This document shows positions 9,467 to 18,518 of a stretch of 51,189 nucleotides of DNA, piece after piece. Below the pieces are notes generated by a model, which searched no databases, was not told where the DNA came from, and worked only from the letters and a program-made list of their open reading frames with translations. This DNA comes from a bacterium (GTDB lineage: Bacteria > Zhuqueibacterota > QNDG01 > JAFGCO01), in contig JAFGCO010000052.1 of assembly GCA_016932575.1 (NCBI GenBank), positions 1-51,189 on the forward strand, given 5' to 3'. Position 1 is the stretch's first letter; each line of letters opens with the position of its first letter. A program made the translations under genes and the position numbers.

Positions 9467-11830
9467 TCATTTGCGATCTGTATTATGAATGTTTAATCGA
9501 AACTTTGCCAGTAATTGCTGTTCGCCTACAGCCATATTTTCGAGAGATTGAGCCAGCTCAGACACTTTATCCAGTTCTTTGCTCATTTCTTTGGTGGATT
9601 CGTTTACAATTTCAACGGTTTTTACGTTTTTATCGCTGATACTGGCTACCTTTTCCATGGCTTCGCCCACCTGGTTGGAATACGCCTGCATCTGCATGAC
9701 CATTTCTGCGATTTGCTTTACACGACTTTGATCCACTTCTACGAGCTTTGTGATATCTTCTACTGTTTGTTTCGCACCTTCTGTGGACTGGGTGGTTTCA
9801 TGAAGACGGCGCAGGCTTTCGGACATCATTTTCTGAACCTGTTCAATGCCATTTCTTACTGATACCACCAATTGAATGGCATTTTGTGTGGCATCCCGGG
9901 TGCTTTTTGCCAATGTGCGGACCTCATTGGCAACTACACTGAATCCCTTTCCATATTTTCCGGCTTTGGTGGCTTCTATGGATGCGTTCAGTGCCAGCAC
10001 ATTGACCCTGGAAGCAATATCACTGATTAATTCAACAACATTGTCTATTTTGGTGGAGTGCTCTTCAAGATCTTCTACAATTTTTCCCGTTTCAGTAACA
10101 GAATGCTCCACAGTTTTCATGCTGTCCAGAGTATTCACCATGGCTTTTGAGCCATCGAATACTGCTTGAACCGTACGTTCAGCGGCTTTTGAGCTTTCTT
10201 CGGTTTTCCGATTGACCAGAGAAATATTTTGAAGCAATGCGCCTAAAACGCCTTTGGTTGCACTGATTTCTTGATTCTGAAGTACAGCCCCCTCGGACAT
10301 GCCGCCCATGGCAGCTTTTACACTCTCGGTAGCCTGGGTGGATTGTGTCGCTGAAAATGCCAGTTTCTCACTCAGGTTTTTCAATTTCTCAGCCTGGTCC
10401 TTTACCGTATAAATTAAATTTCCCAAACTGGCTGGTTCTGTATTCCAGGTAACCACAGGCACACCGGCCTGGACGGCTTTGTTAATATAAGGCACCAGAT
10501 CGCTATCCGAAGCCACAACGGCAATGCCGTCGCATTTTTCTTTCACCAGCTTTTCGATCCATGGCCCGTAAACAGCGGCGGAAATATCCCCTTTTTCTTT
10601 ATTTTCTTTGGGGACAATCCATTCCACTTTTGTATTTAACGGTTTTAGAACTGCCGCTGCAGAGACAACCCCTTTACGGGTCTCCTCCCAGAATGTTGCC
10701 TCTGACCGCCCCAGTACAACGATCCGTAAAGGCTTTTTATTTTTTGTCTGGATGACCTTGGCCAGGCGCGTGGTGATTTCGGATGTTTGAATGCTCCCTT
10801 CACCGGGTTTCCAGAATTTTTGATAATTATTTTGCGTGACGACATCCATATGCGTCAATAGACGCGGCGTCTGGGGTATCCAGTTGCTTGTAATATGATT
10901 ATAAAGATAGATGACCGGATTATAACCCTGCGCAATAGGATCCTGACTCAATGAAGCTGTAACGATTCCCTCCTGTAAAAACTCAACTGTGGTGGCCGAC
11001 AGATCATGCGATATGATTTTTAAATAGTCATATTTTTTGTTCTCTTTAATATATTCCACACATCCCTCACTTGAATTGGTATCTGTGAAATAGACCCCCG
11101 AAAGATTGGGATGCTTTTTTAATAATTCCGGCATATAATCATAAACCCGTTTTTTGTTCGTAAGAGATTCAGAAACATCCACAATATGTATATCCGGGTG
11201 TTTGTCAAGAAGATGGGCCTCAAGGCCCTTTCGTCTCAGGTCGTGGCCAATATGCTTGAAACTGCCCAGAACAATGGCAACCTCACCTTTCCCATTTAAT
11301 GTATCTGCCATGACCTCGGCACATCGGTTGCCCTCCAGAAAAGAGTCGGCACCGACAAAGCATAAACGCAAGCAGGGAATACCGGTGACTGAATTAAATT
11401 CCTTAACGCTGTTTTGAAGGTTGATCACGAGACTGTTGATCATTTGTATCATGGGAATGATTTGAGTTGTATTTTTTAATTTTAAGGGTTTTGATTTCAG
11501 TACGAGCTGCTCCGATAGATCTCCCTGTCCCAAGTCGGTTAAGGCTCTTGTCAGCTTTGGACAGTCTTCTGTATTCAGCGTTTTTCCGATTTCCAATACC
11601 CCTTTCATGGGATCGATATGCATTTGTCTTGCAATCCAGAATAGAGTCATTGCGCAAAAGAACGACAGAAATCCGATTATCCGGAAAATCAACGCCACAG
11701 GAAGCCTGTTGCTTAGGGCGTCCTGGAGTGCCATTCCAGATATCTGCAGGGCAAGGAGAATTATAAGAATCAGAAAAACCAGTTGTAACAATTTTTGTTT
11801 TCCAAACAATAGGTTTGGATCGTCTGACAT
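9467..11830 (-). CDS. Chemoreceptor with cytoplasmic, apparently circularly permuted sugar-binding module
   Basis: A 787-residue methyl-accepting chemotaxis protein. Two hydrophobic helices (about 14-36 and 43-68) form an N-terminal hairpin. Residues about 158-345 match the C-terminal lobe of type 1 periplasmic sugar-binding proteins (GKGEVAIVLGSF, SQDPIAQGYNP, VVTQNNYQKFW). Residues about 368-470 match the N-terminal lobe (IVVLGRSEATFWEETRKG, CDGIAVVASDSD, AGVPVVTWN), so the lobes are in reversed order. The MCP signalling coiled coil follows, with its hairpin tip near VNVLALNASIEATKAG. With no later TM segment the sensor should face the cytoplasm. The ATG at 11830 is chosen for its AGGAGA site 7 bases upstream; an upstream in-frame start would add 37 poorly justified residues. 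Confidence 0.9.
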   Translation of the reverse strand: MSDDPNLLFGKQKLLQLVFLILIILLALQISGMALQDALSNRLPVALIFRIIGFLSFFCAMTLFWIARQMHIDPMKGVLEIGKTLNTEDCPKLTRALTDLGQGDLSEQLVLKSKPLKLKNTTQIIPMIQMINSLVINLQNSVKEFNSVTGIPCLRLCFVGADSFLEGNRCAEVMADTLNGKGEVAIVLGSFKHIGHDLRRKGLEAHLLDKHPDIHIVDVSESLTNKKRVYDYMPELLKKHPNLSGVYFTDTNSSEGCVEYIKENKKYDYLKIISHDLSATTVEFLQEGIVTASLSQDPIAQGYNPVIYLYNHITSNWIPQTPRLLTHMDVVTQNNYQKFWKPGEGSIQTSEITTRLAKVIQTKNKKPLRIVVLGRSEATFWEETRKGVVSAAAVLKPLNTKVEWIVPKENKEKGDISAAVYGPWIEKLVKEKCDGIAVVASDSDLVPYINKAVQAGVPVVTWNTEPASLGNLIYTVKDQAEKLKNLSEKLAFSATQSTQATESVKAAMGGMSEGAVLQNQEISATKGVLGALLQNISLVNRKTEESSKAAERTVQAVFDGSKAMVNTLDSMKTVEHSVTETGKIVEDLEEHSTKIDNVVELISDIASRVNVLALNASIEATKAGKYGKGFSVVANEVRTLAKSTRDATQNAIQLVVSVRNGIEQVQKMMSESLRRLHETTQSTEGAKQTVEDITKLVEVDQSRVKQIAEMVMQMQAYSNQVGEAMEKVASISDKNVKTVEIVNESTKEMSKELDKVSELAQSLENMAVGEQQLLAKFRLNIHNTDRK

Positions 11831-12539
11831 CGTCAATCTCCTCATAATACTATGATGTATAATATAATAGGCCTTATTATTAATAATAACAATTTTTGTG
11901 CCAAACAATATACAATTTTTACGACAAGCGATCGTTGTCACAAGAGGTCGTTAAAAAAGAATGATCGTATATTCAATCTGCGGCAGAAAGCCTCTTATGA
12001 CGAATAATATCTTGATATTGCTGGAGATATAAAATCGAATATTTAGAATTATCCGGATTTTGCAATCCATTCAACAAAAGAAAAAATGATTTTAAAGATA
12101 TTCATGTAATAGATTATAGGATGCAGGGAATAAATTTCAGATTGAAATGGCGTTGATGAAAGAATAATGGCGTGCTGGACAGATCGATTCAGTATACAAA
12201 GAATCACTGATGGGATACACGGTCTGCGAATACTCTCAATAATGTCAAGGATTATGATATCTCTAAAATTTTATTGAATCCTTTTTGGAACCATTCCGTA
12301 TTGTATAGTGATCATGAAGCATGCTTAATTCAGCACTCCTTCTTGAAATTGGCTTGCTTTTTCGAAATGGCCCCGGGGCTGCCTCCCTCGGGGCCATAAA
12401 TGCAATATTTCATGAATCGTATATTTTTGATCGGCCCGCTGCGGACGCTCGGGGAAAGCAGATTTGTTATTGTATGTTGAAATTATAAAGAAAGTTGTAA
12501 AAAACAGGTTTTGATTTTTAACTTGGAAATGTCATTTTT
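11831..12539. other. Intergenic region between chemoreceptor and rho, with one hairpin
   Basis: About 700 bases upstream of the chemoreceptor gene and downstream of rho. No supported gene. A 9-base inverted repeat, ATGGCCCCG/CGGGGCCAT, lies at 12367-12397 with a 13-base GC-rich loop. It has no T-run on either side, so it resembles a dispersed palindrome more than a terminator. Confidence 0.5.
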
Positions 12540-13787
12540 TCACGAACTCATTGAATTTAAGAACTCTTTATTATTTTTCGTACCTTTCATTTTATCCAGC
12601 AAAAATTCCATGGCCTCGGTCATGGTTAATTCGTTGAGTAATTTACGTAATATCCAGATACGATTCAGGCTGGGTTCGGGAATGAGCAACTCTTCTTTCC
12701 GTGTGCCCGATTTGTTGATGTCAATGGCCGGGAATATTCTACGGTCGCTCAGAGCGCGATTCAGCTGCAATTCCATATTGCCAGTGCCTTTAAATTCTTC
12801 AAAGATCACTTCGTCCATCCGGCTTCCCGTATCAATTAATGCCGTGGCCATGATGGTTAAGCTGCCGCCTTCTTCAACGTTCCGGGCGGCACCAAAGAAA
12901 CGTTTGGGCCGGTGCAGGGCGTTTGAATCCACACCGCCGGATAGTATTTTTCCTGAATGAGGGACAACAACATTATGTGCACGGGCAAGCCGGGTTATCG
13001 AATCCAGTAAAATGACAACATCATGCCCGTATTCTACCAGACGTTTGGCTTTTTCCAACACCATATCGGCCACCTGTACATGCCGTTCCGCCGGTTCGTC
13101 AAATGTGGAGCTGATGACCTCCGCTTTGACCGATCTTTCCATATCGGTAACTTCTTCCGGACGTTCGTCGATCAGCAGGACCATCATATGTACTTCCGGA
13201 TGATTTTTCGCGATCGCATTGGCGATTCTCTGAAGAATAATGGTTTTTCCTGTCCTGGGCTGTGCGACAATCAGACCACGTTGACCTTTACCGAGAGGGG
13301 TCAAAAGGTCCATGACACGGAGTGTATAGTCGCGGGCGTCAATTTCCAGCTCGAATTTATCTGAGGGATAAAGCGGGGTTAAATTATCAAACAGAATTTT
13401 ACTTTTGGCAATTTCCGGATTTTCGTAATTAATGGCCTCGACCTTGATTAAGGCAAAAAATCGTTCGTTATCCTTCGGTGGCCGAATTTGACCGGAAACC
13501 ACGTCCCCTGTTCGCAGACTGAATCGTTTGATTTGTGACGGTGAAACATAGATATCGTCGGGTCCGGGGAGATAATTGGTATCGGATGATCGTAAGAAAC
13601 CATAACCATCGGGCAGGATTTCCAGTACACCTTCGGAAAAGATGTTGCCATCGGCTTCGGTTTGCGTTTCGAGAATTTTAAAGATTAATTCCTGTTTTCG
13701 CAAACCCGAATAACTGGGAACATTCATTTCCTGAGCCAGATTATTCAGCTCTGAAATTTTCAGCTTTTTTAATTCTGCAATATCCAT
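12540..13787 (-). CDS. rho: Transcription termination factor Rho
   Basis: A 415-residue protein, the usual length for compact Rho. It has the N-terminal Rho-N helical domain ([19 protein letters not shown]), the RNA-binding cold-shock-like domain ([11 protein letters not shown], about 55-125), and the RecA-type ATPase with the P-loop [21 protein letters not shown], the Q-loop region [27 protein letters not shown] and the arginine-finger segment. Rho is a hexameric RNA translocase that ends transcription. The AQP form of the P-loop is one I associate with Bacteroidetes and relatives, where E. coli has APP. AGAGGAA precedes the ATG. The gene stands alone on its strand. Confidence 0.97.
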   Translation of the reverse strand: MDIAELKKLKISELNNLAQEMNVPSYSGLRKQELIFKILETQTEADGNIFSEGVLEILPDGYGFLRSSDTNYLPGPDDIYVSPSQIKRFSLRTGDVVSGQIRPPKDNERFFALIKVEAINYENPEIAKSKILFDNLTPLYPSDKFELEIDARDYTLRVMDLLTPLGKGQRGLIVAQPRTGKTIILQRIANAIAKNHPEVHMMVLLIDERPEEVTDMERSVKAEVISSTFDEPAERHVQVADMVLEKAKRLVEYGHDVVILLDSITRLARAHNVVVPHSGKILSGGVDSNALHRPKRFFGAARNVEEGGSLTIMATALIDTGSRMDEVIFEEFKGTGNMELQLNRALSDRRIFPAIDINKSGTRKEELLIPEPSLNRIWILRKLLNELTMTEAMEFLLDKMKGTKNNKEFLNSMSS

Positions 13788-14164
13788 GGGTTCCTCTTAG
13801 ATAACACTTTGTTGATATTATAAATTATTGTATATATTTATTTTAATGGAACATAAGATTATATCGGAGATCTATTTTCTATTGGATTTGATACAAGTGA
13901 TATGAATACAGATATTTTATTGGCTACTTATTTAATAATCCTCATTTAAACAATGGATGGGTGAATCGCAACCTGAGCTTAAATGAAAAGAACACGGATT
14001 TTCTGGCTGGGAATTCACAAAATAATGAGCGGGTTTTATTGATTATCACTCAATCAATACAAACTTCTATTTTGTGATCACTTTAAAATAAGGAATAAAT
14101 GGAATTTTGTCAAGCTTTTTATCTTGAGAAAACCTCATTTTTTTATTAACTTTATCTAACCAGC
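13788..14164. other. Divergent intergenic region between rho and the TPP riboswitch
   Basis: AT-rich DNA that must hold the rho promoter (minus strand) and the promoter of the thiamine operon (plus strand). A TATAAT lies on the minus strand at 13822-13817, but its -35 partner is poor. No gene is seen. Confidence 0.45.
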
Positions 14165-14243
14165 CGTTAGGGGTGTCCCGAGCGAATGGGACTGAGATGA
14201 CACCCTTGGAACCTGATCAGGATGATACCTGCGAAGGGAAACG
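14165..14243 (+). promoter_or_regulatory. TPP riboswitch (THI element)
   Basis: The RNA carries the conserved THI-box elements in order: AGGGGTG, then ACTGAGATGACACCC, then GAACCTGATCAGGATGATAC, then GCGAAGGGAA. P1 can close with CGTT (14165-14168) against AACG (14240-14243). The aptamer binds thiamine pyrophosphate and usually lowers expression when thiamine is plentiful. It sits about 80 bases upstream of the Thi4 start, so it should control that gene and its operon. No T-run terminator is obvious in the linker, so control at the ribosome-binding site (GAAAGGAAC before the ATG) is more likely than premature termination. Confidence 0.96.
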
Positions 14244-14326
14244 AAACAGTTTTTCCATCCAGTTTCTGATTTCTGCTTCCATTCCAGGTAAGAATCAAGG
14301 ACACATATAAATATGAAAGGAACATA

Positions 14327-15121
14327 ATGTTAGATGAAGTTGTCATTTCAAGAGCAATCCTTCAGCGGTTTTATGAAAAATTGTCTGAAAACCTGGAAGC
14401 GGATGTAGCGATTGTCGGCGGCGGTCCCGCCGGGCTTGTGGCCGGTTACTATTTGAGCAAATCGCGAAAAAAGGTTGTTATGTTTGAGCGCAAATTAAGT
14501 ATCGGCGGAGGCATGTGGGGTGGTGGAATGTTATTTAATGAAATTGTGGTTCAACAAGATGCCCTCCCTATTCTGGATGAGTTACAAATTCGATACAGAG
14601 AATTTCAGCCCAATTATTACACGGCTGATTCCGTTGAGGCCGTTTCGACATTGACATCCAAAGCGTCCAAAGCCGGATTGATCGTGTTCAATTGCATGAG
14701 TGCGGAAGATGTCTTGATGAGGAAGGATCGTGTGACCGGGCTGGTGCTGAATTGGTCTGCAGTAGAAATTGCCGGTTTGCATGTAGATCCACTGTCTATG
14801 CGTGCCCGTTATGTCATTGACGCCACAGGACATGCCACGGAAGTGGTTCATGTGGTCAGGAAAAAAGTACCGGGCAGGCTGCTGACTGAATCCGGGGAGA
14901 TAGAGGGAGAAAAGAGCATGTGGTCTGACCGGGCGGAGGCTTTGACATTGGAAAATACACGAGAAGTATTTTCTGGTCTTTATGTTGCAGGCATGGCGGC
15001 CAATGCAACGTTTGGGGGACCAAGAATGGGTCCGATTTTTGGGGGCATGTTGAGATCAGGCAAGAAAGCGGCTTCTCTGATATTAGAGAAATTGGATACG
15101 CAGGCCGGTGAAGGCAGTTGA
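14327..15121 (+). CDS. thi4: Thi4 family thiazole synthase, sulfide-dependent type
   Basis: A 264-residue protein, typical of prokaryotic Thi4, which makes the ADP-thiazole precursor of thiamine from NAD+, glycine and a sulfur source. It has the dinucleotide-binding motif [10 protein letters not shown] (about residues 28-37), [18 protein letters not shown] (54-70) and the C-terminal [21 protein letters not shown]. At the site of the sacrificial cysteine of yeast Thi4 this protein has histidine (DATGHA, H169). From work on archaeal homologues, that marks the catalytic form that uses free sulfide instead of destroying itself. This fits an anaerobic, sulfide-exposed life, which is an inference. 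The TPP riboswitch upstream supports the assignment. Confidence 0.95.
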   Translation: MLDEVVISRAILQRFYEKLSENLEADVAIVGGGPAGLVAGYYLSKSRKKVVMFERKLSIGGGMWGGGMLFNEIVVQQDALPILDELQIRYREFQPNYYTADSVEAVSTLTSKASKAGLIVFNCMSAEDVLMRKDRVTGLVLNWSAVEIAGLHVDPLSMRARYVIDATGHATEVVHVVRKKVPGRLLTESGEIEGEKSMWSDRAEALTLENTREVFSGLYVAGMAANATFGGPRMGPIFGGMLRSGKKAASLILEKLDTQAGEGS

Positions 15122-15195
15122 ATGACCGTGCTTGACTGCGGTTGTCCGTCAGGTGCGCATTTAACTGTTTTTTATTTCAAAATAGCGGATAATGT

Positions 15196-15957
15196 ATGAA
15201 GGGGGCAGAGCATAAAGCAGAGTTCCGGTTTTATGAAGAACTCAATGATTTTCTGTCTTCGGAAAGGGTAAAATCCGCATTTTCCTATTGCTTCAGCGGG
15301 CATCCGTCCGTTAAAGATGCGATAGAGGCTATCGGCGTTCCCCACACTGAAGTGGACCTGATTTGTGTGAACGGTCACTCTGTGGATTTCAACTATCAAC
15401 TCCGGCCAGAAGACCGGGTGGCTGTTTATCCGACGTTCGAGGCATTGGATATTTCTCCTGTTATTCGGCTGCGTCCCGAACCGTTAAGGCATCCGGCATA
15501 TATTCTGGATGTCCATTTAGGAAAGCTGGCCCGATGGCTGCGGTTATTGGGGTTCGATGCAGATTATCGCAACAATTTTAAAGATGAAGAAATTGTTGAA
15601 CAGGCTCAAAGGGAACATCGCATTATTCTCACACAGGATCGCGGTATTCTCAAGCGTAAATGTGTGACTCATGGGTACTGGGTGCGTTCGCGTCGGGCCA
15701 ATCAACAAATTATGGAAGTACTCCGTCGATTTGACCTTCACAGACAGATCAAGCCTTTTACCCGTTGTCTGATGTGTAACGGCCTTGTGGAGAGAGTGGA
15801 AAAAACCCGAATTATTCACCGCCTGAAACCAAAAACAAAGGCCTGTTTTGATGTGTTTTATCAATGTCAGGGATGCGGGAAAATTTACTGGCAAGGTTCG
15901 CATTATGACAGAATGTTGGTGAAGATGAAAACATTGATTGATCATATTGAAGTTTAG
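15196..15957 (+). CDS. Mut7-C RNase domain protein with ubiquitin-like N-terminus
   Basis: A 253-residue two-domain protein. Residues about 7-90 match the Mut7-C ubiquitin-like (ThiS/MoaD-fold) domain. Residues about 100-250 match the Mut7-C RNase domain, a PIN-like fold with acidic residues D105 (ILDVHLGKLARWLRLLGFD), D121 and D148 (LTQDRG), and a zinc ribbon with cysteines 191, 194, 224 and 227. The fold suggests a metal-dependent RNase; its substrate is unknown. It lies 74 bases after thi4 on the same strand and could be under the same riboswitch. There is no C-terminal Gly-Gly on the ubiquitin-like part, so it is unlikely to be a sulfur carrier itself. Confidence 0.9.
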   Translation: MKGAEHKAEFRFYEELNDFLSSERVKSAFSYCFSGHPSVKDAIEAIGVPHTEVDLICVNGHSVDFNYQLRPEDRVAVYPTFEALDISPVIRLRPEPLRHPAYILDVHLGKLARWLRLLGFDADYRNNFKDEEIVEQAQREHRIILTQDRGILKRKCVTHGYWVRSRRANQQIMEVLRRFDLHRQIKPFTRCLMCNGLVERVEKTRIIHRLKPKTKACFDVFYQCQGCGKIYWQGSHYDRMLVKMKTLIDHIEV

Positions 15958-15968
15958 GTTGGTGATTT

Positions 15969-16169
15969 ATGCAGAAAATATTGATTCTTTCGGGGGTGAT
16001 TCTTCTGATCATCGGTCTTTTCTGGCCGGTTTTGTCCAAATTGCCCATCGGTCGTCTGCCGGGAGATATTGCTATTGAAAAACCGGGGATAAAAATTTAC
16101 ATTCCTGTAATGACCATGATCAGTATCAGTATTATTCTTAGTGTATTGATACGGCTGTTCAGACGATGA
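15969..16169 (+). CDS. DUF2905 small membrane protein
   Basis: A 66-residue protein with two hydrophobic segments (about 4-22 and 45-62) flanking the conserved stretch KLPIGRLPGDIAIEKPGIKIYIP, diagnostic of the DUF2905 family. Its function is unknown; it is a small inner-membrane protein. It begins 11 bases after the Mut7-C gene, so the two are almost surely co-transcribed. Confidence 0.92.
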   Translation: MQKILILSGVILLIIGLFWPVLSKLPIGRLPGDIAIEKPGIKIYIPVMTMISISIILSVLIRLFRR

Positions 16170-16230
16170 TAATGGTATTTTAAGCATACTCTTATAAGAG
16201 TCACAAACATTGACTTTACTTGAGAAAATC

Positions 16231-17178
16231 ATGAGGCGACTGATATCAGACATTGTCTATTTATTTCCCCTTTGGGCGCTTGTTGCCTCGATACTGGCGT
16301 ATTTACATCCGGAGCTGTTTATTCGTTTCAGGCCTTTGATCGTACCCCTTTTGAGTGTTGTTATGCTTGGCATGGGGTTGACACTGACATGGTCGAACTT
16401 TCGGGATGTATTTAAAAAACCGGGAACGATTCTCCTTGGCGTATTCATGCAGTTTCTTTTAATGCCTCTGCTGGCCTTCATTATTTCCAAAGGACTGCGA
16501 TTGCCCTTGTCTGCTTTTATTGGAATGATCCTCGTCGGATCCAGTCCTGGAGGAACAGCTTCCAATGTTGTCTGCTATCTGGCAGGAGCCAATGTTGCGT
16601 TGTCTATCACACTGACCATGACTTCCACACTTCTATCCGTGCTGGCAACCCCTCTTTTAACATGGATATATGTAAATCAAACAGTGCCTGTGTCTGTAGG
16701 AAAGATGCTGATGAGTGTGTTGCATATTGTATTGGCTCCTGTGCTCATTGGAATTACGTTAAATTCTGTATTTGGAAGACGTTTAAAAAATGTAAAATCT
16801 GTTTTTCCATTGGTATCTGTTGCAGCGATTGTTATCATCATTGCGATTATTGTTTCGGTGAATCAAACACAGATTCAAACAATGGGATGGATATTATGTC
16901 TTGGCGTGATATTACATAATGTATCGGGTTTGTCAGCAGGGTACTGGATCCCGCGATTTTTAAAATTCGATGCCAAGACTGCCAGAACATTAAGTATTGA
17001 AGTCGGCATGCAAAATTCCGGTTTGGGTGTGGCGCTGGCAATTCAGCATTTTTCTGCTGCTGCCGCAATTCCCGGTGCAATCTTCAGCGTCTGGCATAAC
17101 CTGTCGGGATCTATTCTGGCGGGCATCTGGCGATTGTATCCAGAAAGGGATCCACATTTTAAAGAGAATTTAAGTTGA
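16231..17178 (+). CDS. Bile acid:sodium symporter (BASS) family transporter
   Basis: A 315-residue inner-membrane protein with about nine or ten hydrophobic segments and the BASS hallmarks MLGMGLTLTW and GSSPGGTASNVVCYLAGANVALS, plus IEVGMQNSGLGVALA in the second inverted repeat. The family performs sodium-coupled import of organic anions; bacterial members carry varied substrates, not only bile acids. Its place in a TPP-riboswitch operon suggests, but does not prove, uptake of a thiamine precursor or other carboxylate. The start is ambiguous: the ATG at 16231 gives MRRLISDIVY, while a TTG at 16210 would add seven residues. Confidence 0.9.
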   Translation: MRRLISDIVYLFPLWALVASILAYLHPELFIRFRPLIVPLLSVVMLGMGLTLTWSNFRDVFKKPGTILLGVFMQFLLMPLLAFIISKGLRLPLSAFIGMILVGSSPGGTASNVVCYLAGANVALSITLTMTSTLLSVLATPLLTWIYVNQTVPVSVGKMLMSVLHIVLAPVLIGITLNSVFGRRLKNVKSVFPLVSVAAIVIIIAIIVSVNQTQIQTMGWILCLGVILHNVSGLSAGYWIPRFLKFDAKTARTLSIEVGMQNSGLGVALAIQHFSAAAAIPGAIFSVWHNLSGSILAGIWRLYPERDPHFKENLS

Positions 17179-17260
17179 TGGAAGCATAAAAAAATTTCAG
17201 TCATGATTACCGATGCATTGAAGATAAAAATTTGTGATTATTAAAGAAGGAAGACAATCC

Positions 17261-17626
17261 ATGCCTCAGCTGATCAAAAAACCGGCAATAATTCGAGCCT
17301 CAGGGGAACCGCCAAAACAGATCGAAGAATATATCGGACGAATCAGTTGTCATCAGGCGGATGTCAGTATTGCCCGAATGCGCAGCCCTGCCGGTTGGTC
17401 GGAACCGGGTCAGATACCCGATTTTGATGAATATACTGTGGTTCTAAAGGGATCGGTTCTGGTTGAATCCCGGAAGAACACAATCGATGTACATGCAGGT
17501 GAAGCTGTGATTGTAAAAAAGGGGGAGTGGGTGCGTTACAGTACTCCTCATCCGGGTGGCGCGGAGTATATTTCTGTGTGTCTTCCGGCTTTTTCTCCGG
17601 ATCTTGTGAATCGCAATGAATCGTAA
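17261..17626 (+). CDS. Small cupin-domain protein
   Basis: A 121-residue protein with a single cupin barrel. The stretch from PDFDEYTVVLKGSVLVE through DVHAGEAVIVKKGEWVRYSTP matches the two cupin motifs, although the usual histidines of motif 1 are largely missing (DFDEYT instead of H-x-H), so a metal-independent binding role is possible. The ATG at 17261 is chosen because AGAAGGAAG lies just upstream; an alternative GTG at 17234 has no such site. It follows the transporter by about 80 bases on the same strand. The substrate is unknown; a sugar- or ethanolamine-binding cupin type is only a guess. Confidence 0.82.
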   Translation: MPQLIKKPAIIRASGEPPKQIEEYIGRISCHQADVSIARMRSPAGWSEPGQIPDFDEYTVVLKGSVLVESRKNTIDVHAGEAVIVKKGEWVRYSTPHPGGAEYISVCLPAFSPDLVNRNES

Positions 17627-17682
17627 AAATTCATTTTTAACAGTATGATTAAAAAATAATCATTTTTGCCCGGGTTGGATAT

Positions 17683-18258
17683 ATGTATCTATTTTTCGAT
17701 ACAGAGACAAATGGGCTTCCGCTGGATTGGAATGCGCCGATTCATCAGCTGGACAATTGGCCGCGAATGATTCAGCTGGCCTGGAAGCAAGTAGATATCA
17801 ATGGCAATATGCTTCAAGAAGCAGACTATATTATTAAACCTGAGGGTTTTGATATTCCTGAAGACGCTGTAAAAATCCATGGAATTACCACAGAGCAGGC
17901 ACTCAGAGAGGGACTGGATCTGAAAACCGTTCTGATTGAATTTGCTTCAGTTATCGATCGTTCCGATGTTTTGGTGGCGCATAATATCAATTTTGATGAG
18001 AAAATCGTCGGTACGGAATTTTTACGAATGAATGTCTCACATCAGATGTTTCAAAAACAAAAGATCTGCACCATGAAACAATCCACAGATTTTTGCCGGA
18101 TTCCGGGGAATTATGGCTATAAATGGCCCACCCTGTCAGAGCTGTATTTTACCTTGTTTAAAAATCAGTTCACGGAAGCACACAATGCGGCTGTTGATGT
18201 GTCTGCCTGCGTTCAATGCTTTTTTGAATTAAGGAATCGCGGGATTTTAACAGAATGA
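17683..18258 (+). CDS. DEDDh 3'-5' exonuclease, DnaQ-like
   Basis: A 191-residue protein made of one exonuclease domain. ExoI is FFDTETNG (D6, E8), ExoII is AHNINFDEKIVG with its aspartate, and ExoIII is HNAAVDVSAC with the final histidine and aspartate, giving the DEDDh catalytic set. Such proteins remove 3' nucleotides from DNA or RNA; stand-alone forms include DNA polymerase III epsilon-like proofreaders. No polymerase-binding clamp or other domain is visible. A strong bidirectional terminator starts 5 bases after the stop. Confidence 0.9.
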   Translation: MYLFFDTETNGLPLDWNAPIHQLDNWPRMIQLAWKQVDINGNMLQEADYIIKPEGFDIPEDAVKIHGITTEQALREGLDLKTVLIEFASVIDRSDVLVAHNINFDEKIVGTEFLRMNVSHQMFQKQKICTMKQSTDFCRIPGNYGYKWPTLSELYFTLFKNQFTEAHNAAVDVSACVQCFFELRNRGILTE

Positions 18259-18262
18259 AGCT

Positions 18263-18299
18263 AAAAAACCCCGGCAATTGACTTGTCAGGGTTTTTTTT
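18263..18299. terminator. Bidirectional intrinsic terminator between exonuclease and cold-shock genes
   Basis: AAAAAACCC begins the hairpin and GGGTTTTTTTT ends it, with a stem AACCC-C-GGCAA against TTGTC-A-GGGTT (one mismatch, one G-T pair) and a 5-base loop. The A-run on one side and T-run on the other let it stop transcripts from both convergent genes. Confidence 0.88.
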
Positions 18300-18317
18300 A
18301 AATGTCAGCTTTGTATA

Positions 18318-18518
18318 TTACAGTTTTTTTACGCGTGTGGCCTGTAAACCTTTGGGACCTTCACCGATCTCAAATTCGACTTTATCCCCTTCATCGAGGG
18401 TTTTAAATCCCTCTCCTTCGATTGCTTTGAAGTGTACAAACACATCATCGCCTTCGTCTCTGGAAATAAATCCGTAACCCTTGGAGTTGTTAAACCACTT
18501 GACAGTTCCTGTTTCCAT
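18318..18518 (-). CDS. Cold shock protein, CspA family
   Basis: A 66-residue single cold-shock domain. RNP1 is KGYGFIS and RNP2 is DVFVHF, with [18 protein letters not shown] at the start as in bacterial Csp proteins. It binds single-stranded RNA and DNA and acts as an RNA chaperone. A GAAGGA ribosome-binding site lies upstream. The AT-rich 500 bases before it may include a long 5' leader as in other csp genes, but no cold-box is recognised. Confidence 0.97.
   Translation of the reverse strand: METGTVKWFNNSKGYGFISRDEGDDVFVHFKAIEGEGFKTLDEGDKVEFEIGEGPKGLQATRVKKL

Noticed and set aside
12367-12397. GC-rich hairpin as the rho terminator
   Set aside because: No T-run follows on the minus strand and it lies about 140 bases beyond the gene end.
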